A program made the translations under genes and the position numbers. The notes beneath the pieces were generated by a model. That model worked only from the letters and a program-made list of their open reading frames with translations, had not been told where the DNA came from and did no database searches. Positions 19,979 to 28,407 of a stretch of DNA of 64,000 nt are shown here, one piece after another (position 1 is the stretch's first letter; each line of letters opens with the position of its first letter). The stretch comes from an uncultured Bacteroidota bacterium (GTDB lineage Bacteria > Bacteroidota > Bacteroidia > Chitinophagales > Chitinophagaceae): NCBI GenBank assembly GCA_903904855.1, contig CAIVEH010000216.1, positions 28,751 through 92,750 of the forward strand, written 5' to 3'.

Positions 19979-21223
19979 CTATTCATTACTGAATTCTGAT
20001 TCCAGAACCTTACGCACATCTTTTACTGTTTCTTCCTCGAGATCTGTACGGCGAACCAGTTCTTCTATCGAAAGATTCAACACACTCATTGCCGTATCGC
20101 AACCAATACGCTTGAACTCATCAATTACCCATGGTTCTATTTCATCTGCGAATTCGTCCAGGTCAATATCATAATCCAGTTCTTCCTTCACATCGCGGTA
20201 CACATCTATGCTATATCCCGTTAATTCCTGCGCCAGTTTTATATTTACGCCTTTCTTACCGATAGCCAGAGAAACCTGATCTGGGTCGAGATACACATCG
20301 GCGCTGTTGTCTTCATTATTCAGCTCCATCTTATTGATCTTGGCCGGAGTGAGTGAGCGCTGCAGCAACAACTGCACATTGGTTGTGTAGTTGATGATAT
20401 CGATATTCTCATTTCTCAGTTCGCGCACAATGCCATGAATACGGCTGCCCTTCATACCCACACATGCTCCAACCGGATCAATGCGGTCATCGTAGCTTTC
20501 CACAGCCACTTTGGCGCGCTCGCCGGGTTCACGCACTATTTTCTTAATTACAATCAGGCCATCCATGATTTCAGGTACTTCAATTTCAAGCAGTTTCTCA
20601 AGGAATGAAGGATGGGTACGGCTGAGTATGATGATAGGGGAGTTGTTTCTCATTTCCACTTTCTTCACCACAGCCCTTACTGTTTCTCCTTTTTTGAAGA
20701 AATCGGTAGGAATCTGCTCAGATTTAGGCATGATCAGCTCATTTCCTTCATCATCCAGCAACAGAATTTCTTTTTTCCATATCTGGTAAACTTCACCGGT
20801 AATGATATCACCGATACGATCGGCATATTTTTTAAGCAGGTTGTTTTTCTTCAGGTCGCCAATACGTGCAGCAAGTGTCTGTTTGGCAGCAAGAATGGCC
20901 CTGCGCCCGAAATTGCGCACATCTACCTCCTCATATACCTCTTCACCCACGCTATAGTCAGGTTCAATTCTGATAGCCTCAGAATATGGTATCTGGATAT
21001 TCTCATCCTCAATCATATCATCTTCAACTATCTGCCGCCTGCGGAAAATTTCAAGGTCGCCCGTCTGGTCATTTACGATTACGTCGAAGTTTTCGTCTGA
21101 AACGTACTTTTTTCGCAGTAAAGTTTTGAAAACGTCTTCTAATACCCTCATTAGGGTAGGCCGGTCAATGTTTTCGGCATCTTTAAACTCCTGAAAGGAA
21201 TCAATGAGATTGATACTTGGCAT
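19979..21223 (-). CDS. nusA: Transcription termination/antitermination protein NusA
   Basis: 414 aa. It binds RNA polymerase and nascent RNA to modulate pausing, termination and antitermination. The N-terminal polymerase-binding domain (1-130) is followed by S1 (about 135-200, RIGDIITGEVYQIWKKEILL) and two KH domains (about 230-345, DPVGACVGMKGSRIHGIV and SLAIGKKGVNIKLAQELTGY). A short C-terminal acidic/helical part (about 350-414) ends with VRKVLESEFSNE. It lies between rimP (43-nt gap) and infB (about 150-nt gap), the conserved order. Confidence 0.96.
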   Translation of the reverse strand: MPSINLIDSFQEFKDAENIDRPTLMRVLEDVFKTLLRKKYVSDENFDVIVNDQTGDLEIFRRRQIVEDDMIEDENIQIPYSEAIRIEPDYSVGEEVYEEVDVRNFGRRAILAAKQTLAARIGDLKKNNLLKKYADRIGDIITGEVYQIWKKEILLLDDEGNELIMPKSEQIPTDFFKKGETVRAVVKKVEMRNNSPIIILSRTHPSFLEKLLEIEVPEIMDGLIVIKKIVREPGERAKVAVESYDDRIDPVGACVGMKGSRIHGIVRELRNENIDIINYTTNVQLLLQRSLTPAKINKMELNNEDNSADVYLDPDQVSLAIGKKGVNIKLAQELTGYSIDVYRDVKEELDYDIDLDEFADEIEPWVIDEFKRIGCDTAMSVLNLSIEELVRRTDLEEETVKDVRKVLESEFSNE

Positions 21224-21266
21224 ATGCGCTCTTTTTCACTCCCCTGCACTTGCCGGGGAATCGTAA

Positions 21267-21725
21267 TTAGAAAATAATTTGTACTACTGTTTTTTTGATT
21301 TTCGAAAATGGAATTTGTGCTATTATTAAAGATTCTTTTTGTTTTGCAGGTTTTATTTCCAGCGTTATTTCTTCGTCAGTAACATCTTTAAGTATCCCTG
21401 TTTTATCTACACCTTCATCAGTGGTAATCGTTACCTTACGCCCTATATTCTTGCGGTACTGGCGCATCTGCTGCAGCGGTTCATCAACACCGGGGCTTGA
21501 AACCTCGAGCGAAAAATCGCCATCAGGGAAGATGTTGAGTTCTTCAATCTGCGCATAAAGCCTGCGGTTTACGCTGGTACATTTGTCGATAGAAAAACCA
21601 CTGTCTGAGTCCAGGAAAACCTTTAAATTATTAACTGGTTTTACCTTGATACTGACAATGAAAATATCGGTACCTTCAAGCAGAGGTTCCAGCAACGAGT
21701 ATATCTTTTCAATTATTTCAGCCAT
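21267..21725 (-). CDS. rimP: Ribosome maturation factor RimP
   Basis: 152 aa, needed for 30S subunit maturation. An N-terminal alpha/beta domain includes LEPLLEGTDIFIVSIKV and LEVSSPGVDEPLQQMRQYRKN, the family signature. The C-terminal SH3-like domain follows (GRKVTITTDEGVDKTGILKDVTDEEITLEI). The start MAEIIEKIYS at 21725 is preferred to the track's upstream ATG because the latter lies inside the leader hairpin. It is first in the rimP-nusA-infB operon. Confidence 0.95.
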   Translation of the reverse strand: MAEIIEKIYSLLEPLLEGTDIFIVSIKVKPVNNLKVFLDSDSGFSIDKCTSVNRRLYAQIEELNIFPDGDFSLEVSSPGVDEPLQQMRQYRKNIGRKVTITTDEGVDKTGILKDVTDEEITLEIKPAKQKESLIIAQIPFSKIKKTVVQIIF

Positions 21726-21729
21726 ACTT

Positions 21730-21760
21730 AAAAAATGAGGGGACAACTATGTGTCCCCTC
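21730..21760 (-). promoter_or_regulatory. Attenuator-like hairpin in the rimP leader
   Basis: On the minus strand, GAGGGGACA and TGTCCCCTC form a 9-bp stem with a 6-nt loop, followed by ATTTTTT and then, after 4 nt, the rimP ATG. It looks like an intrinsic terminator placed within the 5' leader, about 20 nt after the likely transcription start. It would also mask the ribosome-binding region. Confidence 0.6.
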
Positions 21761-21780
21761 TCTCTTGATTAAATCCAGTG

Positions 21781-21809
21781 CAAATATACAACAATTTGCT
21801 GTTGTACAA
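21781..21809 (-). promoter_or_regulatory. Promoter of the rimP-nusA-infB operon
   Basis: On the minus strand a -7 element TATATTTG (21788-21781) lies 18 nt downstream of a TTG (-33; 21809-21807). It predicts a leader of roughly 50 nt that holds the hairpin at 21730-21760. Confidence 0.65.
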
Positions 21810-21871
21810 TCATTCCTTCATAATTTATATGCAATTATATTTTCATTAACGGTTTCGAAAGTAAGAATCTG

Positions 21872-21879
21872 TACCTTTA
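21872..21879 (+). promoter_or_regulatory. -7-like element before the DUF4834 gene
   Basis: TACCTTTA, one base off TAnnTTTG, 9 nt before the start codon at 21889. Confidence 0.4.
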
Positions 21880-21888
21880 CCGGCTATT

Positions 21889-22125
21889 ATGAAATTTGTA
21901 ATTTTAATTTTTGTCATAGGTATTTTGTTGCGGATGGTGGTGAAGTATATACTTCCGGTATTCCGTATCACATCTATGGCCAGTGATCAGATGCGCAAAA
22001 TGCAGGACCAGATGAAGGAAATGGACCGCAAAATGAACGAGCAGAACAAGCAGACTGCGAAGGGGCGGAAACAGGGGGATTATATAGATTATGAGGAGCT
22101 ACCCCAAACCCCTAAAGGGGCTTAG
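21889..22125 (+). CDS. DUF4834-family small membrane protein
   Basis: 78 aa: one N-terminal membrane helix (KFVILIFVIGILLRMVVKYIL) followed by a Met/Lys/Gln-rich amphipathic coiled coil (SDQMRKMQDQMKEMDRKMNE) and the tail YIDYEELPQTPKGA. The order helix, charged coil, then DYIDYEE matches the DUF4834 family of Bacteroidota. The function is unknown. It is divergent from the rimP operon. Confidence 0.8.
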   Translation: MKFVILIFVIGILLRMVVKYILPVFRITSMASDQMRKMQDQMKEMDRKMNEQNKQTAKGRKQGDYIDYEELPQTPKGA

Positions 22126-22218
22126 CTGGGTTGTATATTTTCAGCGTCTAATCTTTGTTCAAGGATACTTAAATTGTTATATCGCAATTTCAGGGTTGTC
22201 TTATTGCCTGTTTACTAT

Positions 22219-22280
22219 CCCCTAATTCCCAATCCCCAATTCCTGATTACTATTCCTCAATTCCTAATTCCTGATTGCCT
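22219..22280. repeat. Short degenerate AATTCC/CCAAT tandem repeat
   Basis: Repeated copies of the type CCTAATTCCCAAT and CTCAATTCCTAATTCC lie between DUF4834 and the HAD gene, ending within the HAD 3' end. It looks like simple-sequence expansion. Confidence 0.5.
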
Positions 22281-22896
22281 TAAATACATCCTTCTCAATT
22301 GTCATTCCCTTTTCAAGGTAGATGGTTTGAATACCGGTTAGTTTGGCGCCTTCTATGTGCTGGGGGCTATCGTCGATAAACAGTGTATGCTCTGGTTTCA
22401 GGCCATTATCATTAAGTACCCGCTCAAATATTTCTTTATTGGGTTTGCGGAGGCCTACCCGGTGTGACAGGTAAACCTTATCAAAAAAAACACCAATATT
22501 TGGTATGCCGTGGCTATGCATCAGTATGTTGTTGAAGGTTTCTTCATGGATCTCATTGGTATTGCTGAGCAGAAACAGATCGTGGTATAGGCGGAGCTGC
22601 TGCAATATCTGCAGCCTGCGAACCGGAAAATCGAGCAGCATGGCATTCCAGGCTTTCAGTATTTGCTCTTCGGTGATACCTGTATGTGCTGCCTCTTTCA
22701 TAGCTGCCATAAAGGCATCTCTGCCTATCTTACCTGTTTCGAGGTTATCAAAAAGGTCCGACTGCTGTAATTGTGAGTATAACTGCGGGAAATTGTTGAT
22801 ACCTGCATCTATGAATGCCTGCTCTGTAAGCTTGTAGTCAATATTGATCAATACCCCGCCGAGGTCGAAAATGATATGCCTGATGCCTTTTAACAT
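22264..22896 (-). CDS. HAD-superfamily phosphatase (YihX-like)
   Basis: A 210-aa haloacid-dehalogenase hydrolase. Motif I is IIFDLGGVLINID; the second Asp of the usual DxD is replaced by Gly, which is normal for the YihX/epoxide-hydrolase-N branch. Motif II is LLSNTNE, motif III is the Lys in RKPNKEIF, and motif IV is LFIDDSPQH. An alpha-helical cap lies at about 20-85. Relatives dephosphorylate glucose-1-phosphate or other small phosphate esters; the substrate is not predictable here. Confidence 0.88.
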   Translation of the reverse strand: MLKGIRHIIFDLGGVLINIDYKLTEQAFIDAGINNFPQLYSQLQQSDLFDNLETGKIGRDAFMAAMKEAAHTGITEEQILKAWNAMLLDFPVRRLQILQQLRLYHDLFLLSNTNEIHEETFNNILMHSHGIPNIGVFFDKVYLSHRVGLRKPNKEIFERVLNDNGLKPEHTLFIDDSPQHIEGAKLTGIQTIYLEKGMTIEKDVFKAIRN

Positions 22897-22945
22897 GGCG
22901 CAAAAGTAAATGAAATAAGTTTTTCCTTTTTTTAAGAAATTGATC

Positions 22946-22953
22946 TACATTTG
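22946..22953 (+). promoter_or_regulatory. -7 promoter element of the tRNA gene
   Basis: TACATTTG, a perfect TAnnTTTG, 23 nt before the first base of the tRNA. Confidence 0.65.
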
Positions 22954-22976
22954 CACTCCAATTGACGAAAGTCAGC

Positions 22977-23051
22977 GGTCCTATAGCTCAGTTGGTTAGC
23001 AGCACCTGACTCATAATCAGGGGGTCCCAGGTTCAAGTCCTGGTGGGACCA
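22977..23051 (+). tRNA. tRNA with CAT anticodon (elongator Met or Ile2)
   Basis: The acceptor stem GGTCCTA pairs with TGGGACC plus discriminator A. The anticodon loop is CTCATAA on a CCTGA/TCAGG stem, and the T-loop is TTCAAGT on CCAGG/CCTGG. CCA is not encoded. A CAT anticodon could read Met, or Ile if modified by TilS; I cannot decide between them. The D-arm is odd: it reads TTAGCAGCA where TTAGAGCA is usual, so the gene is 1 nt longer and the fourth D-stem pair is broken. Confidence 0.92.
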
Positions 23052-23068
23052 CTCTAAAATTGGAAATA

Positions 23069-23101
23069 GCCTTGTAAATCAATGATTTATGAGGCTTTTT
23101 T
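23069..23101 (+). terminator. tRNA terminator / possible attachment-site palindrome
   Basis: GCCTTGTAAATC and GATTTATGAGGC pair (two wobbles) with a 3-nt centre and are followed by TTTTTT. The core is the same as the palindrome at 7223-7249 next to the broken group II intron. It can terminate the tRNA transcript, and its recurrence suggests a recombination site as well. Confidence 0.6.
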
Positions 23102-23108
23102 CTTTAGT

Positions 23109-23130
23109 GGTACAACATAGGTACAACATT
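23109..23130. repeat. Two tandem copies of GGTACAACAT
   Basis: GGTACAACATA is followed directly by GGTACAACATT, right behind the tRNA terminator and at the left border of the accessory island. The arrangement resembles arm-type sites of tyrosine recombinases, but no integrase gene is present in the window. Confidence 0.45.
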
Positions 23131-23175
23131 TCAAAATAACTTCCACATTTCAGTAAAATATGCTGTTAAAATCAG

Positions 23176-23736
23176 CTAAACTATGTCTGGTGCAATATAG
23201 ATCACAGGTCCATCACTAACTCCTTCATCTTTCAGGTAACCTTCTTTGGTAAACACTATCTTTGCTGCCAATATACGGGGAAGCCCTTCTGCCTCCAGCT
23301 TATCTATTTTGGGTATCAGGCAATCCGCTTGGGTTTTATTCTCCCTCTCAGCAAAGTAGTAACAGAAGGATATACCTGTGATCAGGCCATCTTTAATTTC
23401 CAGCATCAGGCCATTCATTGATTTTATAGAAAGGTCTTTTTTTACCTTCGGAAATTGCCCTTCATTGAATATCACTACCGGGTTTCCTGTTTTACACAGT
23501 ACACAGGTATCATACTCTATCTTGGAGATTTCTATACCTGTCAGAGCTGTTGAGAGCCATTTCAGAAACTCAACCTTACTACTGCCATCAATTGTGTTCA
23601 ATTCGGTATCCTGGGTGTTGAATTTGCCATCTTCTGCCAGAAGGGAGGTAATCAGTTCATAGTCTTTATTCTGGACTGCTGAGGCAAATTGCTCAACAGT
23701 CTGCATTGTTTCCTCAATTGTGGCTTCTGCTTCCAT
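23176..23736 (-). CDS. SnoaL/NTF2-like protein
   Basis: 186 aa. The first about 120 residues look like an NTF2-fold (SnoaL-like) domain: MQTVEQFASAVQNKDYELITSLLAEDGKFNTQD, then a beta-rich stretch ending in GLITGISFCYYF. The C-terminal about 60 residues (LIPKIDKLEAEGLPRILAAKI) are not typical. There is no signal peptide. The fold is used for small-molecule binding or isomerisation, so the function is open. It is the first gene inside the island. Confidence 0.55.
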   Translation of the reverse strand: MEAEATIEETMQTVEQFASAVQNKDYELITSLLAEDGKFNTQDTELNTIDGSSKVEFLKWLSTALTGIEISKIEYDTCVLCKTGNPVVIFNEGQFPKVKKDLSIKSMNGLMLEIKDGLITGISFCYYFAERENKTQADCLIPKIDKLEAEGLPRILAAKIVFTKEGYLKDEGVSDGPVIYIAPDIV

Positions 23737-23930
23737 TTGAAATGATTTACTGGATTAAAGATAATAATCAACGAAAGGAAAATTCATCCTGAATAAATAT
23801 TGCACTTTGACTTTCTTTAGCTTCCAACTTTTAGTAAGGAAGGTAGCCTAAACATATGCTTCATTCTCCTGAGTAAGCAAGGACTTGATGTCGTCAAAAA
23901 GAATTATTACCATCTCAGATGCTTGCAGAA

Positions 23931-26378
23931 TTAATTTACGAATGTTCCCTTGCTATATTTTTCTGTCTTTATCAGCTTACCGGTTTCATCGTAGTACCTG
24001 GATTTACCATCACGGAGTCCTTCGGAAATATTAAATTCATATTTTTCATTGCCATTTTTGTGTTTTTCAATGAACTTACCAGTAAATAACTGATCCGAGT
24101 TAATCATATAGTATTTTTCAGAAACAGCGATATTGCCTGAATACTCAATAAGTTGATAGATATTCAAATCGTAGAAGTAAAACTTCCAATTACCAACTTT
24201 TGATTGTTTATATTTTTTGCCTTCTACGTCAATTTTATTCTCGAAGTTATATACCTTGATTTCCCCATCTAAGTATCCCATATCCTTGCTAATTAAAGTA
24301 TCTGTCTTTAAGAAAAAGATAAGTTCGAACAATCTTGGGTTAATTTTCTCGTCATCATTTTTCGCTAAAGTATACTCTTCTGTTAATTTGCCATCGGTAA
24401 AGAATTCAGTTTTAAGGCATTTAATTTCATTGCCACTTTCTTTTAGAATATCGAAAGTTCTGGTGATTTTCAATCCGGTTGAATCAAAACAAACAAGTTT
24501 CTTGAAGTTGTCATTTTCGAAATATCTTTCCTCACGTGGCTTGTGTATTGAATTGTAATCTGTTGTTTTCCCATTTAATTTCCCGTTCTGATAGTTGTAC
24601 GTAGTGTAAATAAAATCCTTATTGACATATTCATTCCATTCGCCATCTCTTCTCCCTGCAGTATAATTCCCTGTTTGATAGAAATAATATGGCTTTTCGG
24701 AATCTGGAGTCTGATAATATCCTTCAATCCAGAAGCCCTGTTTTTCGCCATTTACAAACGTTCCTTTGTATTTGAGAACCCCAAGAGAGTCCTTATACTC
24801 AATCGGTCCATGTAATTGACCTTTTTTATAAAAAAGAGAATAATAAAATTTATTGTAAATAAGTCTATTGCAAGTATCAAGCGGATTTGCATTTTTATTT
24901 TTTATAGTATCACAAGGTATCGCTTGCCTATCCAGACTTGAATATTGTATGGATCTACCATCTTTTTCTCCATCCTTATAATTCTCAATAAGGAACAGCT
25001 GTTTTGAATAGTGTTCAGTTGAATCCTGACCGTATCCAGTTTCATAGGTGTCATGATAGAATTTCCATTCTCCTTCCTTTTTATCGTTCAAGTATCTCCC
25101 TTCCGCAATTAATGCCTTTGTAAGAGAATAATACTTCCAGTAACCGTTTTTTATACCATTGTAGTAAGACCCAGTTGTGTATAATACGGACATTGCTGTA
25201 TCTCCGGTTATTTGACCGCCAATTAGGCAAAAAAGACTTCGATATACAGAATACTGATCGCTTAGTTCTCCATTTTTGTAACTACCAAAAATAATGCTGT
25301 CGTGTGACACCTCTTTGAAAAAACCGTTCAAAGACCCGTCATAATAGTTATAAAATCCAACATTGTTTGGTTTATCCATTATGAATTTAGTAAACTGCCA
25401 TAGTCCTTCTTTCTGGTCGTTCACATATTGCCCTGTTTCTTTTAAGACAATTTTACCATCAGAATAATAGTAGACAACATATGGTCCCTGCAGTGAGTCT
25501 TGTTTCATTTGATACTCTTTATAAAGCAGTCCATCCTCATTAAACAATTTGAAGTTGCCATTCTTTTTTCCGTTCAATATACTCCCCGAGATTTTCAACT
25601 TGCCATTTTCATAAATTTTGTAAGGTCCATTTAATTCATCGCTGACATATGTATACTCTGCGGTAAGATTTCCGTCATCATCATATTCTCTTGAGCCCCC
25701 TTGCTTCTTCCCTTTAATGAAATTTGATATTACTTTTGGTTTGCCATTTGGATAAAATGACTTACCTATACCTTCCAGTTTTGCTGCTTTTAATGTAAAT
25801 TCTGAAACCATATTCCCATCATTATCATAAGATTTCTTGAGACCGTTGTCATTGTCAAAAACTCCTTCTTTTTTAACTACTATTATGTTGTAGGCCGTCA
25901 ATGAATTGGATTGAGACATACCATAGTCGTTCTCACTTTCATTTTCTCTCTTTGCTGTTTGAATGGTGACGATAAATTTATCATTCGCATAATTTGCAGT
26001 TATTTTGTTATCATCAATTTCATTCCCCATTGATTTCATTCCTGATGCAGTTACTGCATTTTTTATTTGATTATAAGCAGGCTTATTAAAAAACGATAGA
26101 GAGACTTTGTTAGGGAGTCCTTCATAGGTAAATAGTTTAAACCAACCTTGGGCCTTTTCTCCGTATCTCTCCTTTTTAAAAGACCAAGTTATCGTGTTAT
26201 AATGAGTGTCATCTCCTTTCGCGGATTCATGATACTCCCAGCCTTTCTTTAGAATAATCTCGTTGACCTCATCCCAGTTTGCCTTATTACAAAAAGAGAA
26301 TAAGTCGTTTAAAGTAATATTCTGAGAATATAATACCGTACTAAAAAAGCAAATTGGTATGAATAAAAACACTTTCAT
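23931..26378 (-). CDS. Secreted MORN-variant repeat protein
   Basis: 815 aa with the signal peptide MKVFLFIPICFFSTVLYSQ. After an N-terminal domain (about 20-165) come roughly 20 MORN-variant repeats (toxin-antitoxin YwqK-type), each like GKKNGNFKLFNEDGLLYKEY or DGPYKIYENGKLKISG. Such beta-hairpin repeats form elongated, membrane- or surface-associated scaffolds. The N-terminal part (EIILKKGWEYHESAKGDD) is a domain I have seen in other Bacteroidota MORN proteins. The function is unknown. It is a single gene, apparently cargo of the island, and richer in A/T than core genes. Confidence 0.8.
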   Translation of the reverse strand: MKVFLFIPICFFSTVLYSQNITLNDLFSFCNKANWDEVNEIILKKGWEYHESAKGDDTHYNTITWSFKKERYGEKAQGWFKLFTYEGLPNKVSLSFFNKPAYNQIKNAVTASGMKSMGNEIDDNKITANYANDKFIVTIQTAKRENESENDYGMSQSNSLTAYNIIVVKKEGVFDNDNGLKKSYDNDGNMVSEFTLKAAKLEGIGKSFYPNGKPKVISNFIKGKKQGGSREYDDDGNLTAEYTYVSDELNGPYKIYENGKLKISGSILNGKKNGNFKLFNEDGLLYKEYQMKQDSLQGPYVVYYYSDGKIVLKETGQYVNDQKEGLWQFTKFIMDKPNNVGFYNYYDGSLNGFFKEVSHDSIIFGSYKNGELSDQYSVYRSLFCLIGGQITGDTAMSVLYTTGSYYNGIKNGYWKYYSLTKALIAEGRYLNDKKEGEWKFYHDTYETGYGQDSTEHYSKQLFLIENYKDGEKDGRSIQYSSLDRQAIPCDTIKNKNANPLDTCNRLIYNKFYYSLFYKKGQLHGPIEYKDSLGVLKYKGTFVNGEKQGFWIEGYYQTPDSEKPYYFYQTGNYTAGRRDGEWNEYVNKDFIYTTYNYQNGKLNGKTTDYNSIHKPREERYFENDNFKKLVCFDSTGLKITRTFDILKESGNEIKCLKTEFFTDGKLTEEYTLAKNDDEKINPRLFELIFFLKTDTLISKDMGYLDGEIKVYNFENKIDVEGKKYKQSKVGNWKFYFYDLNIYQLIEYSGNIAVSEKYYMINSDQLFTGKFIEKHKNGNEKYEFNISEGLRDGKSRYYDETGKLIKTEKYSKGTFVN

Positions 26379-27124
26379 AATCTTATATTTTCAAGGAAGC
26401 TAATAGCTATTTGAATTAATTAATCAAAATTATTAATTTCCACACGATAGTTTAATAAAAGTAAAAATTTATTCATGGGCGTTAAAATTTCAGAGGAAAC
26501 GTTTAAACTCAGAAACCATCACCACTCAAATTAATGTGGTATACGTCTGTAGAGTTCCTCAGAATATCTGCTACATGGAACCCACCGGATTCAGGTATCT
26601 GCTCCAGGAAATCAAAGATCAGGCAGTATCTGGTAAGTGGTGAAAAAACAAAGGTAAAATACAATGTTATACCAGCTGGTATTTCTGTCCAGGCTTACCC
26701 AGAAGTAATCAATAATAATCCAAAAACGTTTCCCCGTTAATTTGAAGTATAGCAGAACATGGAAAATAATTAGGGTTATAAAAAATATTGCTAGTGTTGT
26801 AAAGTTGCTTCCCATTTTGAATGCGTTTTAAGTTTGGTTTTGTTAATTTTTAGCAAGTAAATATAGATAATTGGAGTTGTTATTATAATTTATAGTTGGA
26901 TATTTATCAGGCTATACCTGTTTAGTCAGTCAGCCACGATCCTAGGATAATGGCCGACTAACATCTTCAGGATTATTCACATTTCATTTTCAGGGGACTT
27001 TGTGATTAAAGAGAGGTAGTCCATCTCAAAAGAAAATAGCATAGGCTTGTACCATTGTGCACATGATACAAACCCTGGTAGCCGCAAATAAAATACAACA
27101 TAACTCTCCGCACACTACATACCA
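26379..27124. other. Long AT-rich spacer with one possible gene fragment
   Basis: About 745 bp without a convincing complete gene. It holds the possible truncated membrane-protein fragment at 26612-26815 (listed separately). The remaining plus-strand ORFs look like shadows. No tRNA or clear promoter was seen. Confidence 0.5.
26612..26815 (-). pseudogene. Possible truncated membrane-protein gene
   Basis: A 67-aa ORF beginning MGSNFTTLAIFFITLIIF, followed by KRFWIIIDYFWVSLDRN. It reads like the start of a multi-helix membrane protein that breaks off in its second helix. No downstream continuation was recognised in other frames. It could instead be a genuine two-helix small protein; confidence is low. 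Confidence 0.3.
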
Positions 27125-27370
27125 TCAGAACCTGGCTTCGATCCTGAAAAAGGAATGTAAGTGTGCCATACCTGCGATTATATACACGAGTTCATCTTTA
27201 GGAGTTGACTGCACTTCTTGTACATACACCTTCGTATCTGCCTTGATAGTGCCACTATCTTTAGTGCATAATACCAGGAAAGGGGTATATAACTTTCGCA
27301 TTCGGCCTGTACTATTAATCATGAGTATGCTATTGGGATCGCAGTATTGAATGTGGACTTTCTGGCTCAT
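27125..27370 (-). CDS. Small hypothetical protein, end of the Sak4/DUF3871 operon
   Basis: 81 aa (MSQKVHIQYCDPNSILMINS ...), not recognised. It looks like a compact, mostly beta protein (KLYTPFLVLCTKDSGTIKAD, TKVYVQEVQS). It lies 26 nt downstream of the DUF3871 gene on the same strand, so it is probably co-transcribed and part of the same mobile-element module. The 97-aa plus-strand ORF over it is taken as the shadow because this frame fits the operon. Confidence 0.55.
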   Translation of the reverse strand: MSQKVHIQYCDPNSILMINSTGRMRKLYTPFLVLCTKDSGTIKADTKVYVQEVQSTPKDELVYIIAGMAHLHSFFRIEARF

Positions 27371-27396
27371 AGTCTTAATTTAAGCCTGTGAATAAT

Positions 27397-28407
27397 TCAG
27401 TTCAGGTACCAGCAGTCAGATCTGTTCTCCAATGCACCTTTCAGCTCTACAGCCAGGTTGAATGCATTTACTGACCTGTCCAGGAAGGTATCTATGTAGC
27501 TGCTCTTGTTGGACCCGGTGAAGAGGTTGTACAAGCTCCACAGGTTGATACTGCCTTTCTGGCTCCTACAGAAGTACTTGTCCCTGTAATAGTCATTGCA
27601 GATAGCATTAATCTGGCTTTCCCCGAACATCAATTCAGGTACCAACTGCTTTATGTTATCCGGCAGATACCTGTACATCCTGCATCTGCCAACCAATGAA
27701 GCAAATTGTGTCTCTGTTAGTTCGTAATTGCTGAAAGATTGCAGTTGTTCTCCCAGCTTCACAGCATTGAAGTCCTTTAACAGGCTCATCATGGACATCC
27801 TCAGCATGTCCAGATTCTTTACCTTCAAGTTGGCTAGGTAGCCATCAGTGGTTACAGACAGGTTGGTACATACCTTGTTTTCAAAACCAATAAAGAATTT
27901 GAAATGCTGGTCTGTACCTGATCTGTTATACAGATTGTCCAGGTTGTAGGCTTTTACACCCCCTACAGTCAGGTTTAGTTTATTGCCTGCCACATCTGTA
28001 GTGATGGATGGTATCTCCACCACAAAAGCCATACGTTCATAATACAGGGTCTTTTCATGCTCCAGAAGTTCTATAGCCGGTTTATGTTTGGCCTCTGGTA
28101 TTCTGCCTTTGATAGGATGACTCAGCCTGATATTGGGCTTCAGGATGGTTTCTCCGTGGAATATCTCAGCCACAGTGTTTAAAGCACTGCTGATAAACTC
28201 TGCATGGCTTATCACCGGTTCATTGTCCTTTATGAATACCGGTATGATATGGTTCCTGTTTATGTCCTGGAGGTTCCCAACTATTGTGTTGGCTTCAATG
28301 AAAGGACTTGGAGCAGGTTCGATTTCTATTTCATCGATTACCTCCTCAATTACCTCCCCTACAGATGCTGGGATATGGTTCTTATTGTTGATTTGCAAGA
28401 GTTCCAT
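27397..28407 (-). CDS. DUF3871-family mobile-element protein
   Basis: 336 aa. The body matches what I know of DUF3871, a family found almost only on Bacteroidota plasmids and integrative elements: HPIKGRIPEAKHKPAIEL, MAFVVEIPSI, LTVGGVKAYNLDNLY, FKFFIGFENKVCTNL and the C-terminal NLWSLYNLFTGSNKSSYIDTF. The C-terminal phrase resembles DUF932/ArdC-like phage proteins, so DNA-related work is likely, but no catalytic motif is visible. Its start overlaps the end of the upstream ATPase gene by 26 nt, indicating tight co-expression. Confidence 0.75.
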   Translation of the reverse strand: MELLQINNKNHIPASVGEVIEEVIDEIEIEPAPSPFIEANTIVGNLQDINRNHIIPVFIKDNEPVISHAEFISSALNTVAEIFHGETILKPNIRLSHPIKGRIPEAKHKPAIELLEHEKTLYYERMAFVVEIPSITTDVAGNKLNLTVGGVKAYNLDNLYNRSGTDQHFKFFIGFENKVCTNLSVTTDGYLANLKVKNLDMLRMSMMSLLKDFNAVKLGEQLQSFSNYELTETQFASLVGRCRMYRYLPDNIKQLVPELMFGESQINAICNDYYRDKYFCRSQKGSINLWSLYNLFTGSNKSSYIDTFLDRSVNAFNLAVELKGALENRSDCWYLN

